56,846 nt of DNA from Gammaproteobacteria bacterium (GTDB taxonomy: Bacteria; Pseudomonadota; Gammaproteobacteria; Enterobacterales; Neiellaceae), in contig JAFOOX010000057.1 in NCBI GenBank assembly GCA_017425245.1, forward strand, positions 1 to 56,846, written 5' to 3'. Position 1 is the first letter of the stretch; each line of letters starts with the position of its first letter. The notes under the pieces were generated by a model. It worked only from the letters and a program-made list of their open reading frames with translations, did no database searches and was not told the origin of the DNA. A program made the translations under genes and the position numbers. This document shows, one piece after another, positions 8,641-17,100 of this stretch.

Positions 8641-9375
8641 TCAGGGCTGCAGCCAGACCAAACTGGCCATACGGCCAGTCACCCGCTCGCGGCGGTAAGA
8701 ATAAAAGGATGCAGCATCGCTGTGGGTGCACCAGTGGCCACCATAGACCGCCGTCACCCCGCAACTCGCCAAGCGCAACCGGGCCAGTGCCGGCAGATCG
8801 GCCAGATAGCGCTCACCATGGGCGGCAAAGCAGCCTTGCGCATCACGGCCATCGGCGGCAATGAAGGCGGCCCGCACCTCGCCGCCCACTTCAAAGGCGG
8901 CAGGGCCGATGCAGGGCCCCAACCAGGCCAGCAGGTCGGTCGTCGGTCCCGGATAGGCGGCAATACCGGACTCAATGATGCCATCACAGAGACCACGCCA
9001 GCCGGCATGCAGTGCCGCAACCCAGCGGCCCTGACGGTTAGAGAGCAACACCGGCAGGCAATCAGCGGTCATTACCACGCAGGCCTGACCGGCCTTGCTG
9101 CACCAACTGCCATCGGCAGTGATGGGCATTGGACTGGCAACGGCCTCTACCACCAAAGTGCCATGCACCTGACTAAGCCACGCCGGTTCCTGCGCCAAGG
9201 CTAACTGGTGGCGCAGCGCCGCGCGGTTGGTCGCGACGGCCTTCGGCTCATCGCCAACATGATCGCCAAAGTTGGCCCCGGCATAACAGCCAGTGCTAAC
9301 GCCGCCGCCGCGTAAAGTCGAGGCCGCGCGCACTGTTGACGGAACCGGCCACTGCGGTTCAAGCAAGGCGATCAT
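8641..9375 (-). CDS. pgeF: purine nucleoside phosphorylase / polyphenol oxidase-type protein YfiH
   Basis: A YfiH/PgeF (DUF152) family protein of 244 residues. The family is known to phosphorolyse purine nucleosides, deaminate adenosine and edit peptidoglycan precursors carrying a wrong amino acid. The metal and active-site residues are present: His71 in SQVHG, Cys106 in TADCLPVL and His123 in HAGWRG, followed by a LGPCIGP motif. It overlaps the rluD stop by four bases (ATGA), so the two are translationally coupled. The rluD-pgeF-clpB order is the one seen in E. coli relatives. The true physiological substrate is not settled for this family. Confidence 0.93.
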   Translation of the reverse strand: MIALLEPQWPVPSTVRAASTLRGGGVSTGCYAGANFGDHVGDEPKAVATNRAALRHQLALAQEPAWLSQVHGTLVVEAVASPMPITADGSWCSKAGQACVVMTADCLPVLLSNRQGRWVAALHAGWRGLCDGIIESGIAAYPGPTTDLLAWLGPCIGPAAFEVGGEVRAAFIAADGRDAQGCFAAHGERYLADLPALARLRLASCGVTAVYGGHWCTHSDAASFYSYRRERVTGRMASLVWLQP

Positions 9376-10346
9376 GACGCGTCCAGATCGCCCAAGCGCT
9401 GCATATCAGCCCGCAGAGCCGCGTTGAGGGCCAGCTGTTCCTCTGGCAAGGGGGCATCAAACGTGACTAGTTCACCGCTAACCGGATGAATCAGCGCCAA
9501 CTTCACCGCATGCAGGGCCTGACGCCGGAAACCGCGCAAGGCTGTTACCAACTGCTCATCCGCCCCTTTGGGCAGGCGCAAACGACCGCCATACTGCTGA
9601 TCGCCAAGCAACGGATGGTGAATATGGGCCATGTGTACGCGGATCTGGTGAGTACGCCCAGTCTCCAGGCGCAGGCGCAGGCGAGTGTGCTGGCGGAACC
9701 GCTCCATCACCCGATAGTGGGTAACAGCTTCCTTACCGGTCGGGGTAACCGCCTGCAGCAGGCGATTGGTCGGGTGGCGGCCAATCGGCTCGTCAACGGT
9801 GCCGCCAGCGGTCATCCGCCCGACCACCACGGCTTCGTACTCGCGCGTCACAGAGCGGCGCTGCAGCTGTTCCACCAGATTGATCTGGGTCGGAATGGTC
9901 TTGGCCACCACCAGCAGACCGGTGGTGTCCTTGTCCAGACGGTGAACGATACCCGCGCGCGGCACCTGAGCCAGCTGCGGCGCGTGGTGCAACAATGCAT
10001 TGAGCAGAGTACCGCTGGTATTGCCCGCTCCCGGATGCACCACCCAATCCGCCGGTTTGTTGATCACCAGAATCTCGTCATCCTCATAGATGACATCCAG
10101 CGGTACCGCTTCCGCCTGATGAACCGGAGCTTCTTCAATCTCGCCAGCAACCACCAGCGCCTCGCCGCCCAGCAACTGCAGTCGGGGCTTGCTCTCCACC
10201 CGGCCATCAATACTGACGCAGCCCTGCTCGATCCAGTGCTTGAAGCGCGAACGGCTGTAATCGCCAAACAGCTGCGGCAGCACCTGATCAAGGCGCTGGC
10301 CGGCCAGTTCGACCGGTACTGTGGCTTCAAGATTGACGACGGCCAT
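9372..10346 (-). CDS. rluD: 23S rRNA pseudouridine(1911/1915/1917) synthase RluD
   Basis: Isomerises three uridines in helix 69 of 23S rRNA. The protein is 324 residues from the ATG at 10346, which has GAGGAG seven bases upstream; an in-frame GTG five codons earlier would place the Shine-Dalgarno inside the gene. An S4 RNA-binding domain (about 10-70) precedes the RluA-type catalytic domain, whose nucleophile is Asp138 in HRLDKDTTG. It is divergent from bamD, a conserved arrangement in gammaproteobacteria, and coupled to pgeF. Confidence 0.96.
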   Translation of the reverse strand: MAVVNLEATVPVELAGQRLDQVLPQLFGDYSRSRFKHWIEQGCVSIDGRVESKPRLQLLGGEALVVAGEIEEAPVHQAEAVPLDVIYEDDEILVINKPADWVVHPGAGNTSGTLLNALLHHAPQLAQVPRAGIVHRLDKDTTGLLVVAKTIPTQINLVEQLQRRSVTREYEAVVVGRMTAGGTVDEPIGRHPTNRLLQAVTPTGKEAVTHYRVMERFRQHTRLRLRLETGRTHQIRVHMAHIHHPLLGDQQYGGRLRLPKGADEQLVTALRGFRRQALHAVKLALIHPVSGELVTFDAPLPEEQLALNAALRADMQRLGDLDAS

Positions 10347-10376
10347 GGTGGCTCTCCTCACATTCGGGGGCGGCCA

Positions 10377-10407
10377 TTGTACAGGGCGTTGCCCGCTGCG
10401 CTAGAAT
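10377..10407 (+). promoter_or_regulatory. possible sigma-70 promoter of bamD
   Basis: TTGTAC, a 19-base spacer and TAGAAT end 39 bases before the bamD ATG. The -10 is good; the -35 match is partial and the spacer is long, so this is a tentative call. Confidence 0.4.
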
Positions 10408-10446
10408 GCGGCGCTCGGTGATTCGCCAGGTCATGGATTATTACGG

Positions 10447-11175
10447 ATGAAAGCTCTGCTGCTGCCCCTGTTTCTGATGTTCGCCCTTGCCGGATGCAGT
10501 AGTACCGAAGAGGTCGCGCGGGTGCCCGACAAGTCAGCCACCGAGCTCTACAACGACGCCCAAGAGAGTATCGCCAGCAGCAACATGGTGAATGCCATTC
10601 AGGTGCTGGAGTCGATCGCTTCACGCTACCCCTTTGGCCCCCACGCCCAACAGGTACAGTTCGACCTTATCTACTGCTACTACAAAACCGAAAACACGGC
10701 CCAAGGCGTGGCCACCATCGACCGTTTTATTCGCCTCAACCCTACACACCCCGACCTGGATTACGTGCTCTACATGCGCGGGCTGATGAACCTGCAAGCC
10801 CACGACGAGACCTTCCATCGCTGGTTGGGCATCGATCGCTCTGATCGCGACCCCTCTGAGCTGGAGGCTGCCTTCAGCGATCTGCAGCGTCTTCTCAAAG
10901 ACTATCCCGCCAGTGCCTACGCCGCAGATGCACGCCAGCGCCTGATTGCTATCAAGCAATCCTTGGCCAAATACGAGTTGGCCGTAGCCAGTTACTACAT
11001 GGAGCGCCGTGCGTACGTTGCAGCGGCCAACCGCAGCCAACACATTCTCAAGTACTTCGGCGACACCCCACAGGCACGCGAAGCGATGGAGATCATGCGG
11101 GACGCCTACGGTGAACTTAAGCTCGAAACACTCGGCGCTGAAGCCGCCAAAGTGCTAGAGGCCAATCCAGGCTGA
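10447..11175 (+). CDS. bamD: outer-membrane assembly lipoprotein BamD
   Basis: An essential subunit of the BAM complex, which inserts beta-barrel proteins into the outer membrane. The protein is 242 residues, as usual for the family. A lipoprotein signal peptide ends in the lipobox LAGC with Cys17, so the mature protein is anchored in the inner leaflet of the outer membrane. The rest is made of TPR-like repeats (for example around NDAQESIASSNMVNAIQVLE and YAADARQRLIAIKQSLAKYE). It is divergent from rluD and followed closely by the minor-pilin genes, which could be cotranscribed. Confidence 0.96.
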   Translation: MKALLLPLFLMFALAGCSSTEEVARVPDKSATELYNDAQESIASSNMVNAIQVLESIASRYPFGPHAQQVQFDLIYCYYKTENTAQGVATIDRFIRLNPTHPDLDYVLYMRGLMNLQAHDETFHRWLGIDRSDRDPSELEAAFSDLQRLLKDYPASAYAADARQRLIAIKQSLAKYELAVASYYMERRAYVAAANRSQHILKYFGDTPQAREAMEIMRDAYGELKLETLGAEAAKVLEANPG

Positions 11176-11305
11176 GGAGACAAAGTTGCGACTGGCTCAC
11201 GAAATCCACAACCTGCGTTCGTCAGAAGGCGGACGTTGCGACATACTTAAGCGTACGTCTGACCCCCGTCAGAGCAATGGATTTGCGTCACAAGAGGGAT
11301 TTTTA

Positions 11306-11836
11306 GTGCCCATTTCGCGCCTGCAGAGCAGTAAAAAACGGCATAAAGCAGGGTTCACACTGATCGAGCTGATGGTGACAGTCGCCCTGCTGGGTATCTT
11401 GGCGACCATTGCTGTCCCATCTTTTAGATCCCAAATCGAGTCTGGTCGTCAGCGCTCCGCATCCAACGAGTTGCAACAGCTCGTAAAGGCCGCTGGCTCT
11501 CAAGCTTCTTCGACCAGCAGGCCATCTGTTCTTTGCGCAACCCGAGATGCCAGCCAATGTGACGGCACTTGGCGTGACGGCTGGATGCTGTTTGTCGACC
11601 GTGATCGCAATGGTGACATGTCAAGCGGCGACATCCTGATCGGGCGCGGTGGCCACCCAAGCCGACAATATAAAGCGAGCACAAATGCAATTGTGTTTAA
11701 TAGTAACGGGATCAATACCGCTGCCGACCTACGCATATGCTCGGATGACGAGCCCGCTCTCGATGTCGAGTTGTCTATTAACGCATTCGGGCAAATCACG
11801 GTTAGCCGTGGCGTAACAGGAGGCTGTGGACCATGA
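11306..11836 (+). CDS. type IV minor pilin, GspH/FimT family
   Basis: A minor pilin that would help prime type IV pilus assembly. The prepilin signal is KAGFTLIELM, with cleavage after Gly and Glu at +5, followed by a hydrophobic helix. The C-terminal part resembles the GspH domain found in FimT/FimU, with a Cys pair near CATRDASQC. The start is uncertain: the GTG at 11306 has AGAGGG seven bases upstream and gives a short leader; a TTG at 11186, with GAGGAG six bases upstream, would give a 40-residue longer leader that is atypical for a prepilin. I prefer 11306. A 6-bp hairpin (11258-11263 with 11268-11273) lies in the leader. It overlaps pilV by four bases. Confidence 0.85.
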   Translation: MPISRLQSSKKRHKAGFTLIELMVTVALLGILATIAVPSFRSQIESGRQRSASNELQQLVKAAGSQASSTSRPSVLCATRDASQCDGTWRDGWMLFVDRDRNGDMSSGDILIGRGGHPSRQYKASTNAIVFNSNGINTAADLRICSDDEPALDVELSINAFGQITVSRGVTGGCGP

Positions 11837-12336
11837 AGTACCACGTCATACCACGAAGTAATCGCGGCGTTAGCCTGATAGAAGTGCTAATCGCCATGGT
11901 GGTTGTATCGCTGGCCTTGGTTGGCCATCTGACGCTGCAAAGCCGTACCATCAGCAACCAGCAAGCCGCCGTTTTCCAAAGTACAGCAAACAGTCTTGCG
12001 ATTGATATGGTTGAACGCCTCTCAGCGAACAGAGAGGGGATGACTGCCGGGAACTACGACATTCCGACAATGACCAGCGGATACGCCAGTGGTTCGCTTG
12101 ACTGCACGGCCAATGCCTGTACCCCAGCCCAGCTCGCAGAATTTGATCTGCGAACATGGTGGACAAGAGCGAGCGTGTTACCAGGCGCGGCCTTTCAGAT
12201 CACCCGAGAAGCCGCCAGGCCAAATGAACTTCAATTCATTATCGCTTGGAAAGCCGACCATAAAAGCGGTGGCACAGCAACGACTTGTGACGCAACGGAC
12301 GGCAATCAATGTCTGATATTGGTGCGCGTGATATGA
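11833..12336 (+). CDS. pilV: type IV pilus minor pilin PilV
   Basis: A 167-residue pilin-like protein with a class III signal: NRG at 10-12, cleavage before Val13, then SLIEVLIAMVVVS with Glu17 at +5. PilV-family proteins join FimT/FimU, PilW, PilX and PilE in the pilus tip complex that presents PilY1. Two cysteine pairs (near DCTANACT and TTCDATDGNQC) suggest disulfides. The start overlaps the previous stop (ATGA), and its own stop overlaps the pilW start, so translation is coupled through the cluster. Confidence 0.88.
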   Translation: MKYHVIPRSNRGVSLIEVLIAMVVVSLALVGHLTLQSRTISNQQAAVFQSTANSLAIDMVERLSANREGMTAGNYDIPTMTSGYASGSLDCTANACTPAQLAEFDLRTWWTRASVLPGAAFQITREAARPNELQFIIAWKADHKSGGTATTCDATDGNQCLILVRVI

Positions 12337-13097
12337 TCAGAAGGGCCTCATCATCCGGGTTTAGTTTGATCGAGCTAATGATTGCCATGGTCATTGGCTT
12401 GATCATCTTGTTAGCAATATATGTCGTAATGATGTCCAGCCTGAGGGGACTCGGCACTACAGAAGCCCAGTCAGCCCTGACTGATAATGGTCGAAGAGCT
12501 ACCAGCTTTATCCGCCAAATGTTGCAACAAGCAGGCTACCGCCCCCTGGAAAGAACACAGCTCGGTTTTGGATTCCCGGAGCGCGCCGGTTGGGAGACCA
12601 TGCAAGTGGTGAGAGGCTTGGCTACAGACGCTAGCGGCAACGACGGACTTGAGATCCGCTTATGGGGTTCAGCCAATGGCACTGTCAGTGATTGTCTTGG
12701 AGCAGATGTCGCAGATACAGAGTGGATTATTATATCACTGGCAATAGTCGATAATAGTTTGGTGTGTGGCCACGTCCGCAATGACAGTAGTTCAGTGACA
12801 AATCAGATCGTGGTCTCTGCAATTGAACGGCTTCGTTTCCGCTTCAGTCTGTTGGATGAGGCTCGCTATCTACGCCAAAATGAGATAGCGGCAGGGCGTT
12901 GGGATGAAATTGAACGGGTTGATTTTGCGTTGCTCGCTCGCTCTGATAGTGAAATGCCGAGGGGAGACGCCGTTGTAAACACCCGTAGTTATCAAGTTAT
13001 GGATACAACAGTTACGGCGCCAGGAGATCGCTTTTTGCGTAGTATCTATCATGAGTCGGTGTCAGTGCGTAACCTGATTTTGGTGGGGCGGCAATGA
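12333..13097 (+). CDS. pilW: type IV pilus minor pilin PilW
   Basis: A 254-residue minor pilin. The start is placed at 12333, where ATG overlaps the pilV TGA (ATGA); an in-frame ATG at 12309 would overlap pilV much more and lengthen the leader. The prepilin site is SSSGFSLIELM, with cleavage after Gly9 and Glu14 at +5. The hydrophobic helix continues to about residue 40. The size and position between pilV and pilX fit PilW. The gene is visibly richer in A/T than the flanking housekeeping genes. Confidence 0.88.
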   Translation: MIRRASSSGFSLIELMIAMVIGLIILLAIYVVMMSSLRGLGTTEAQSALTDNGRRATSFIRQMLQQAGYRPLERTQLGFGFPERAGWETMQVVRGLATDASGNDGLEIRLWGSANGTVSDCLGADVADTEWIIISLAIVDNSLVCGHVRNDSSSVTNQIVVSAIERLRFRFSLLDEARYLRQNEIAAGRWDEIERVDFALLARSDSEMPRGDAVVNTRSYQVMDTTVTAPGDRFLRSIYHESVSVRNLILVGRQ

Positions 13098-13705
13098 GAA
13101 ACAGAAAAACCATTTCAGGTTTTGGCTTAAAACGTCAGTGCGGCATTGCACTGCTAAGTGCTTTAGTTATATTAATTATTGTTGCTGTGATTGGCATAGC
13201 TCTAGGACGCAGTGGTGTTGTCGGGCAACGCAGCGTAACTGCCACGAGCGATCAATTAATAGCAGTTACGGCTGCAGAAGGCACATTAACAGCGTTAGAG
13301 CGAGCCACTCGGCGCAATCTGTTTGGCACTAATGCTAAAAGTTATCTACCCGGAAGTTATGTCGATGACATGAATGAATTGGATGGCAGCACTGCAAATC
13401 CAACTTGGTGGCAAGCGGAGAGTGGTGCTACTTGGATGACGTTTGGTACAGGTACCGCATTCGGCAGTGGTGGAGACCTCGAGGCCGAATCGGCAATGAC
13501 TACAAGCCTAGACAGCATGGGGCTGGCCTCTATGCCTGAGTTCCGAGTTGAGGTTGACCCCACAAATACTGGCTTACGTAAGCTAAATGCCGGAGAAGGC
13601 ACAGAGGGACTGCGCCTCTATCAAATAACGGTTAAAGCCGCAGGCCGCGGTAATGCAGAAGTCGTGCTGCAATCGGTTTATGGCATTATGGAAGTGGATA
13701 AGTAG
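13094..13705 (+). CDS. pilX: type IV pilus assembly protein PilX
   Basis: A 203-residue pilin-like protein. The N-terminus has RQCGIALLSALVILIIV, a prepilin-like hydrophobic helix after a Gly but without the Glu at +5 that other pilins have; PilX and GspK-type tip pilins commonly lack it. It overlaps the pilW stop by four bases and abuts pilE. The A/T content is high compared with neighbours. Assigned from position, size and N-terminal form; sequence conservation in this family is low. Confidence 0.82.
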   Translation: MRNRKTISGFGLKRQCGIALLSALVILIIVAVIGIALGRSGVVGQRSVTATSDQLIAVTAAEGTLTALERATRRNLFGTNAKSYLPGSYVDDMNELDGSTANPTWWQAESGATWMTFGTGTAFGSGGDLEAESAMTTSLDSMGLASMPEFRVEVDPTNTGLRKLNAGEGTEGLRLYQITVKAAGRGNAEVVLQSVYGIMEVDK

Positions 13706-14083
13706 ATGCGCAACAGCAATGGATTCACCCTGATTGAAGTCATGATCGCAGTCGCGATCATTGGTATTTTGGCCGCCATCGCCTATCCCAGTTATGTTGA
13801 GCATGTGCAGCGCTCAAGACGAGAGTCAGCAATAGCAGAGATCCTGGCTGCGGCGCAAACTGCAGAGCGGCATTATGCTGTTAATTACAGTTACGTCGGC
13901 GCTACCATTATGTCTAGGATTCCAGCAACTGGCAGTACCCATTACAACGTAAGTTATACTGGATCAGCCACGGGCTACACCATCAGCGCGGCCCCCACTG
14001 GCGTGCAAAGCGGTGATAAATGCGGAACATTGACAATTGATCAAGCAGGAACCAAAGCCGCCGCAGTGGCTGGTTGTTGGTAA
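13706..14083 (+). CDS. pilE: type IV pilin, PilE-like
   Basis: A 125-residue pilin with signal RNSNGFTLIEVMIAVAIIG (cleavage after Gly6, Glu11 at +5). It has the C-terminal Cys pair (in GDKCGTLT and AVAGCW) that forms the pilin D-loop disulfide. It resembles the PilE minor pilins of Pseudomonas-type tip clusters more than a major pilin, judged by its place within the cluster. It starts directly after the pilX stop. In the usual order pilE comes after pilY1; here it comes before it. Confidence 0.87.
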   Translation: MRNSNGFTLIEVMIAVAIIGILAAIAYPSYVEHVQRSRRESAIAEILAAAQTAERHYAVNYSYVGATIMSRIPATGSTHYNVSYTGSATGYTISAAPTGVQSGDKCGTLTIDQAGTKAAAVAGCW

Positions 14084-14115
14084 TAAACGGATTTTGCCCA
14101 TAAGGGAGGCTAGTT

Positions 14116-17100
14116 ATGGCTCTTAGAAAGTTTCTGATGATGACGGTAATAGCGGCTTATGTCGTTACAGGTGCCCAAGCAGCACCTCTAAACTTGTCTC
14201 AAAAGCCGCTCTACATAGGTGTTCCCAACGCACCCATGGTCATGCTCACCATGAGTCGCGATCACACCCTCTACTACGAAGCGTATAACGATGCCACGGA
14301 TTTAACCGGGGATGGCTCGCTGAATACCCGTTACATCACAGATAGCGCATTCGCCTATTATGGCTACTTCGACTCTTTTAAGTGTTATACCTATTCTGGC
14401 AGCGGCAGTACTGGCTTATTCCAGCCATTTAGGGCCAACACTAATAAAACCTGCGGCGGCGCAGGCGAATGGAGCGGTGATTTTTTAAATTATGTGACAA
14501 CAGCACGCATTGATGCTCTGCGCAAAGTTCTCTATGGCGGTAAGCGCGTGGTTGACTCCTCAACATCTACCGTGCTGGAACGGACCCGATTGCCCAACGA
14601 TGCTCACAGTTGGGGCCGTGACTACGACCCCGCAATCGATAGCTACGACATTCGCAGCTATACGCCTTTATCCAAGCCAGCAGAGGGCTGGCGCCACCTT
14701 TTTGCCAATACCTCCTGGGGCGCAGGTGGCACTACTACACAAAATGAGCCGTTGCTATTGGTATTGGAAAACCGATCTGAGCCAATCTGGGAATGGGTCA
14801 GTAGAGAACAACCTGTTGCGTGGAAACGTATAGGTCGTGGTACAATCGTAGACCCGACTTCATACACTGTCAGAGTTGAAGTTTGTAGCAGTACCTTGCC
14901 TGAGGATAATTGTAAGAAGTATCCGGATGGCAATTATAAGCCGACGGGCTTGCTCCATCGTTACGGCGAAACGGACGAGATGCAATTCGGCCTGATTAGC
15001 GGCTCTTATCAGAAGAACATCTCCGGCGGCGTGTTACGCAAACCTATTTCCAAGTTTTCAGAAGAGATCGATTCCAATAATGGCCGCTTTAAACGTGGCT
15101 TTGCCGGCTATAACGGCATCGTCGAGGCCCTCGATGCTTTTCGTATTCTCGAGTTCCAGTTCGGTAGCGATGGCGGCGGAGGCAATTATTCTGGGTGTGG
15201 CCTGATTCTTAATCGCCCTCTCAACCGGGATCAATGCCGTGACTGGGGTAATCCGGTTGCCGAACTAATGTATGAAACGCTGCGCTATTTTTCTGGCGCC
15301 AAATCAGCAAGCACTAGTTACGCCTACACTGACAGTGGGTCCAAAGACTCCGAGCTTGGTCTCAAGCAGGCGACTTGGAATGACCCTTACGAGAAGCCAT
15401 CATGGTGCACTCCATCATACAATATGGTGATATCCGGCATTAACCCATCCTACGATACGGATGAACTGCCCGGCGCCAATTCAAGCTTTCAGACTAACGA
15501 AAGCGGTGCAACCACCTACGCGAGTTATTCAGGATCAAACGTCGTCAATCGCAAGACCGGAACAACATTCAATGCAACAACCGCCACTGGGACTGTTAGT
15601 GGCGGCGAATTGGATGTGAGTCGCAAGTACTTTATTGGCGAGTCTCTGGACGATTCCAGTAATACCCGAAATGCACCAACACCTAAGGCAGTGAGCAACT
15701 TGGCCAATGCCCGCGGGATGTCGCCAGAGGAGCCAACGAAAGGCGGTGGCTTTTATGCAGCCGGAGTTGCTCATTTTGGCCGAACTGCCGATTTGCATGA
15801 AAAGGAAGGCGACCAAAAGCTCCATACCTATGTCGTCGCACTCTCTTCGCCATTGCCCCAGTTTCGCATCCCGGTAGCAGGACGGGAGATTACGCTGGTG
15901 CCCTATGGAAAATCAGTCAAATATGGCGGCCTAGATGCAACTCAGGGTAAATTTCAGCCAACCCTGAGCATTGTTGACTTCTATATTGAAAGCTGGACGC
16001 CCGAGAGCGGTGCAGTGCGCATTAACTTTGAAGATGTTGAGCAGGGTAACGATCATGACATGGACATGATCGTTCGCTATGAGTACGAGGTGAAAGAAGT
16101 CACTAAAGTCGTAGATGGTAGGACTGTTACTCGAACAGGGCTTGAAGTCACCTTGCGCCACTTATATGAAGGTGCCGGAATCGAGATGCATGCAGGTTAT
16201 GTGATCTCTGGCACTGATGCCGACGGCATTTACCTGGAAATAGCCGGGGGCAATGGTAACAAGAGCGAAGTCAGGTACTATCTAGACACCATTGATGGCG
16301 ATGACAAGCCTTACCCCAACAACTATCGCAACAATAGTACTCACCCGCTCAAAGAAGCTCACTTGAGTGCAGGGGGAACAACTCAGTCTGTTCCATCCGG
16401 GGTTCCCAACATTGCACGCTCCCGTAGTTTCTTTACCAGTGATAGCACCGCAGCAGAATTCTTTAAGTCGCCGCTGTGGTACGCGGCCAAGTGGGGCGGT
16501 TACAAAGACAGTAACAATAATGGTCTGCCTGACAATGGTGAGTGGGACAGCAAAGTGCCAGGCCAGCCTGACAACTATTTCCCGGTAACCAATGCCAGTG
16601 AGCTGGCTCGCCAGTTACGGCAAGCATTTGAGGAGCTTGCTGCTCATGCCGCCAACCAGATCCGCTCGATCGCGGTATCCAGTGGCTCGTTGCAAGAGGA
16701 TACTTTGCTCTACACTGCCAATTTTGAAAGCGGCAACTGGAGCGGCGAAGTGGCAGCCTATGACATTTCTGGCTATACCGGCCCAGGTGACAATCTGCTC
16801 AAAGCACCGGTGTGGAGCACCAACAGTACCTTTGCCAAAAGCCCAAGTGAGCGCCTGATTGCCACGATGAATGGCGATACGCCCGTGGTGTTCAATACCT
16901 TGGCATCCACTGCCGATCTGGCCGGCAGAGACGATGGCTTGAGCGCCCAGCAGGTTGAACAGCTGTTGGCCGGCTTTAGCCTGTCGTCGTTGAGTGAGCG
17001 CCTGGCAGAGATCAACAAGCGCATCAATTTTTTGCGCGGCGATCGTAGCCTTGAAGGTAATTATTTCCGTGCCCGCTCACCATCGACGGTTTTGGGCGAT

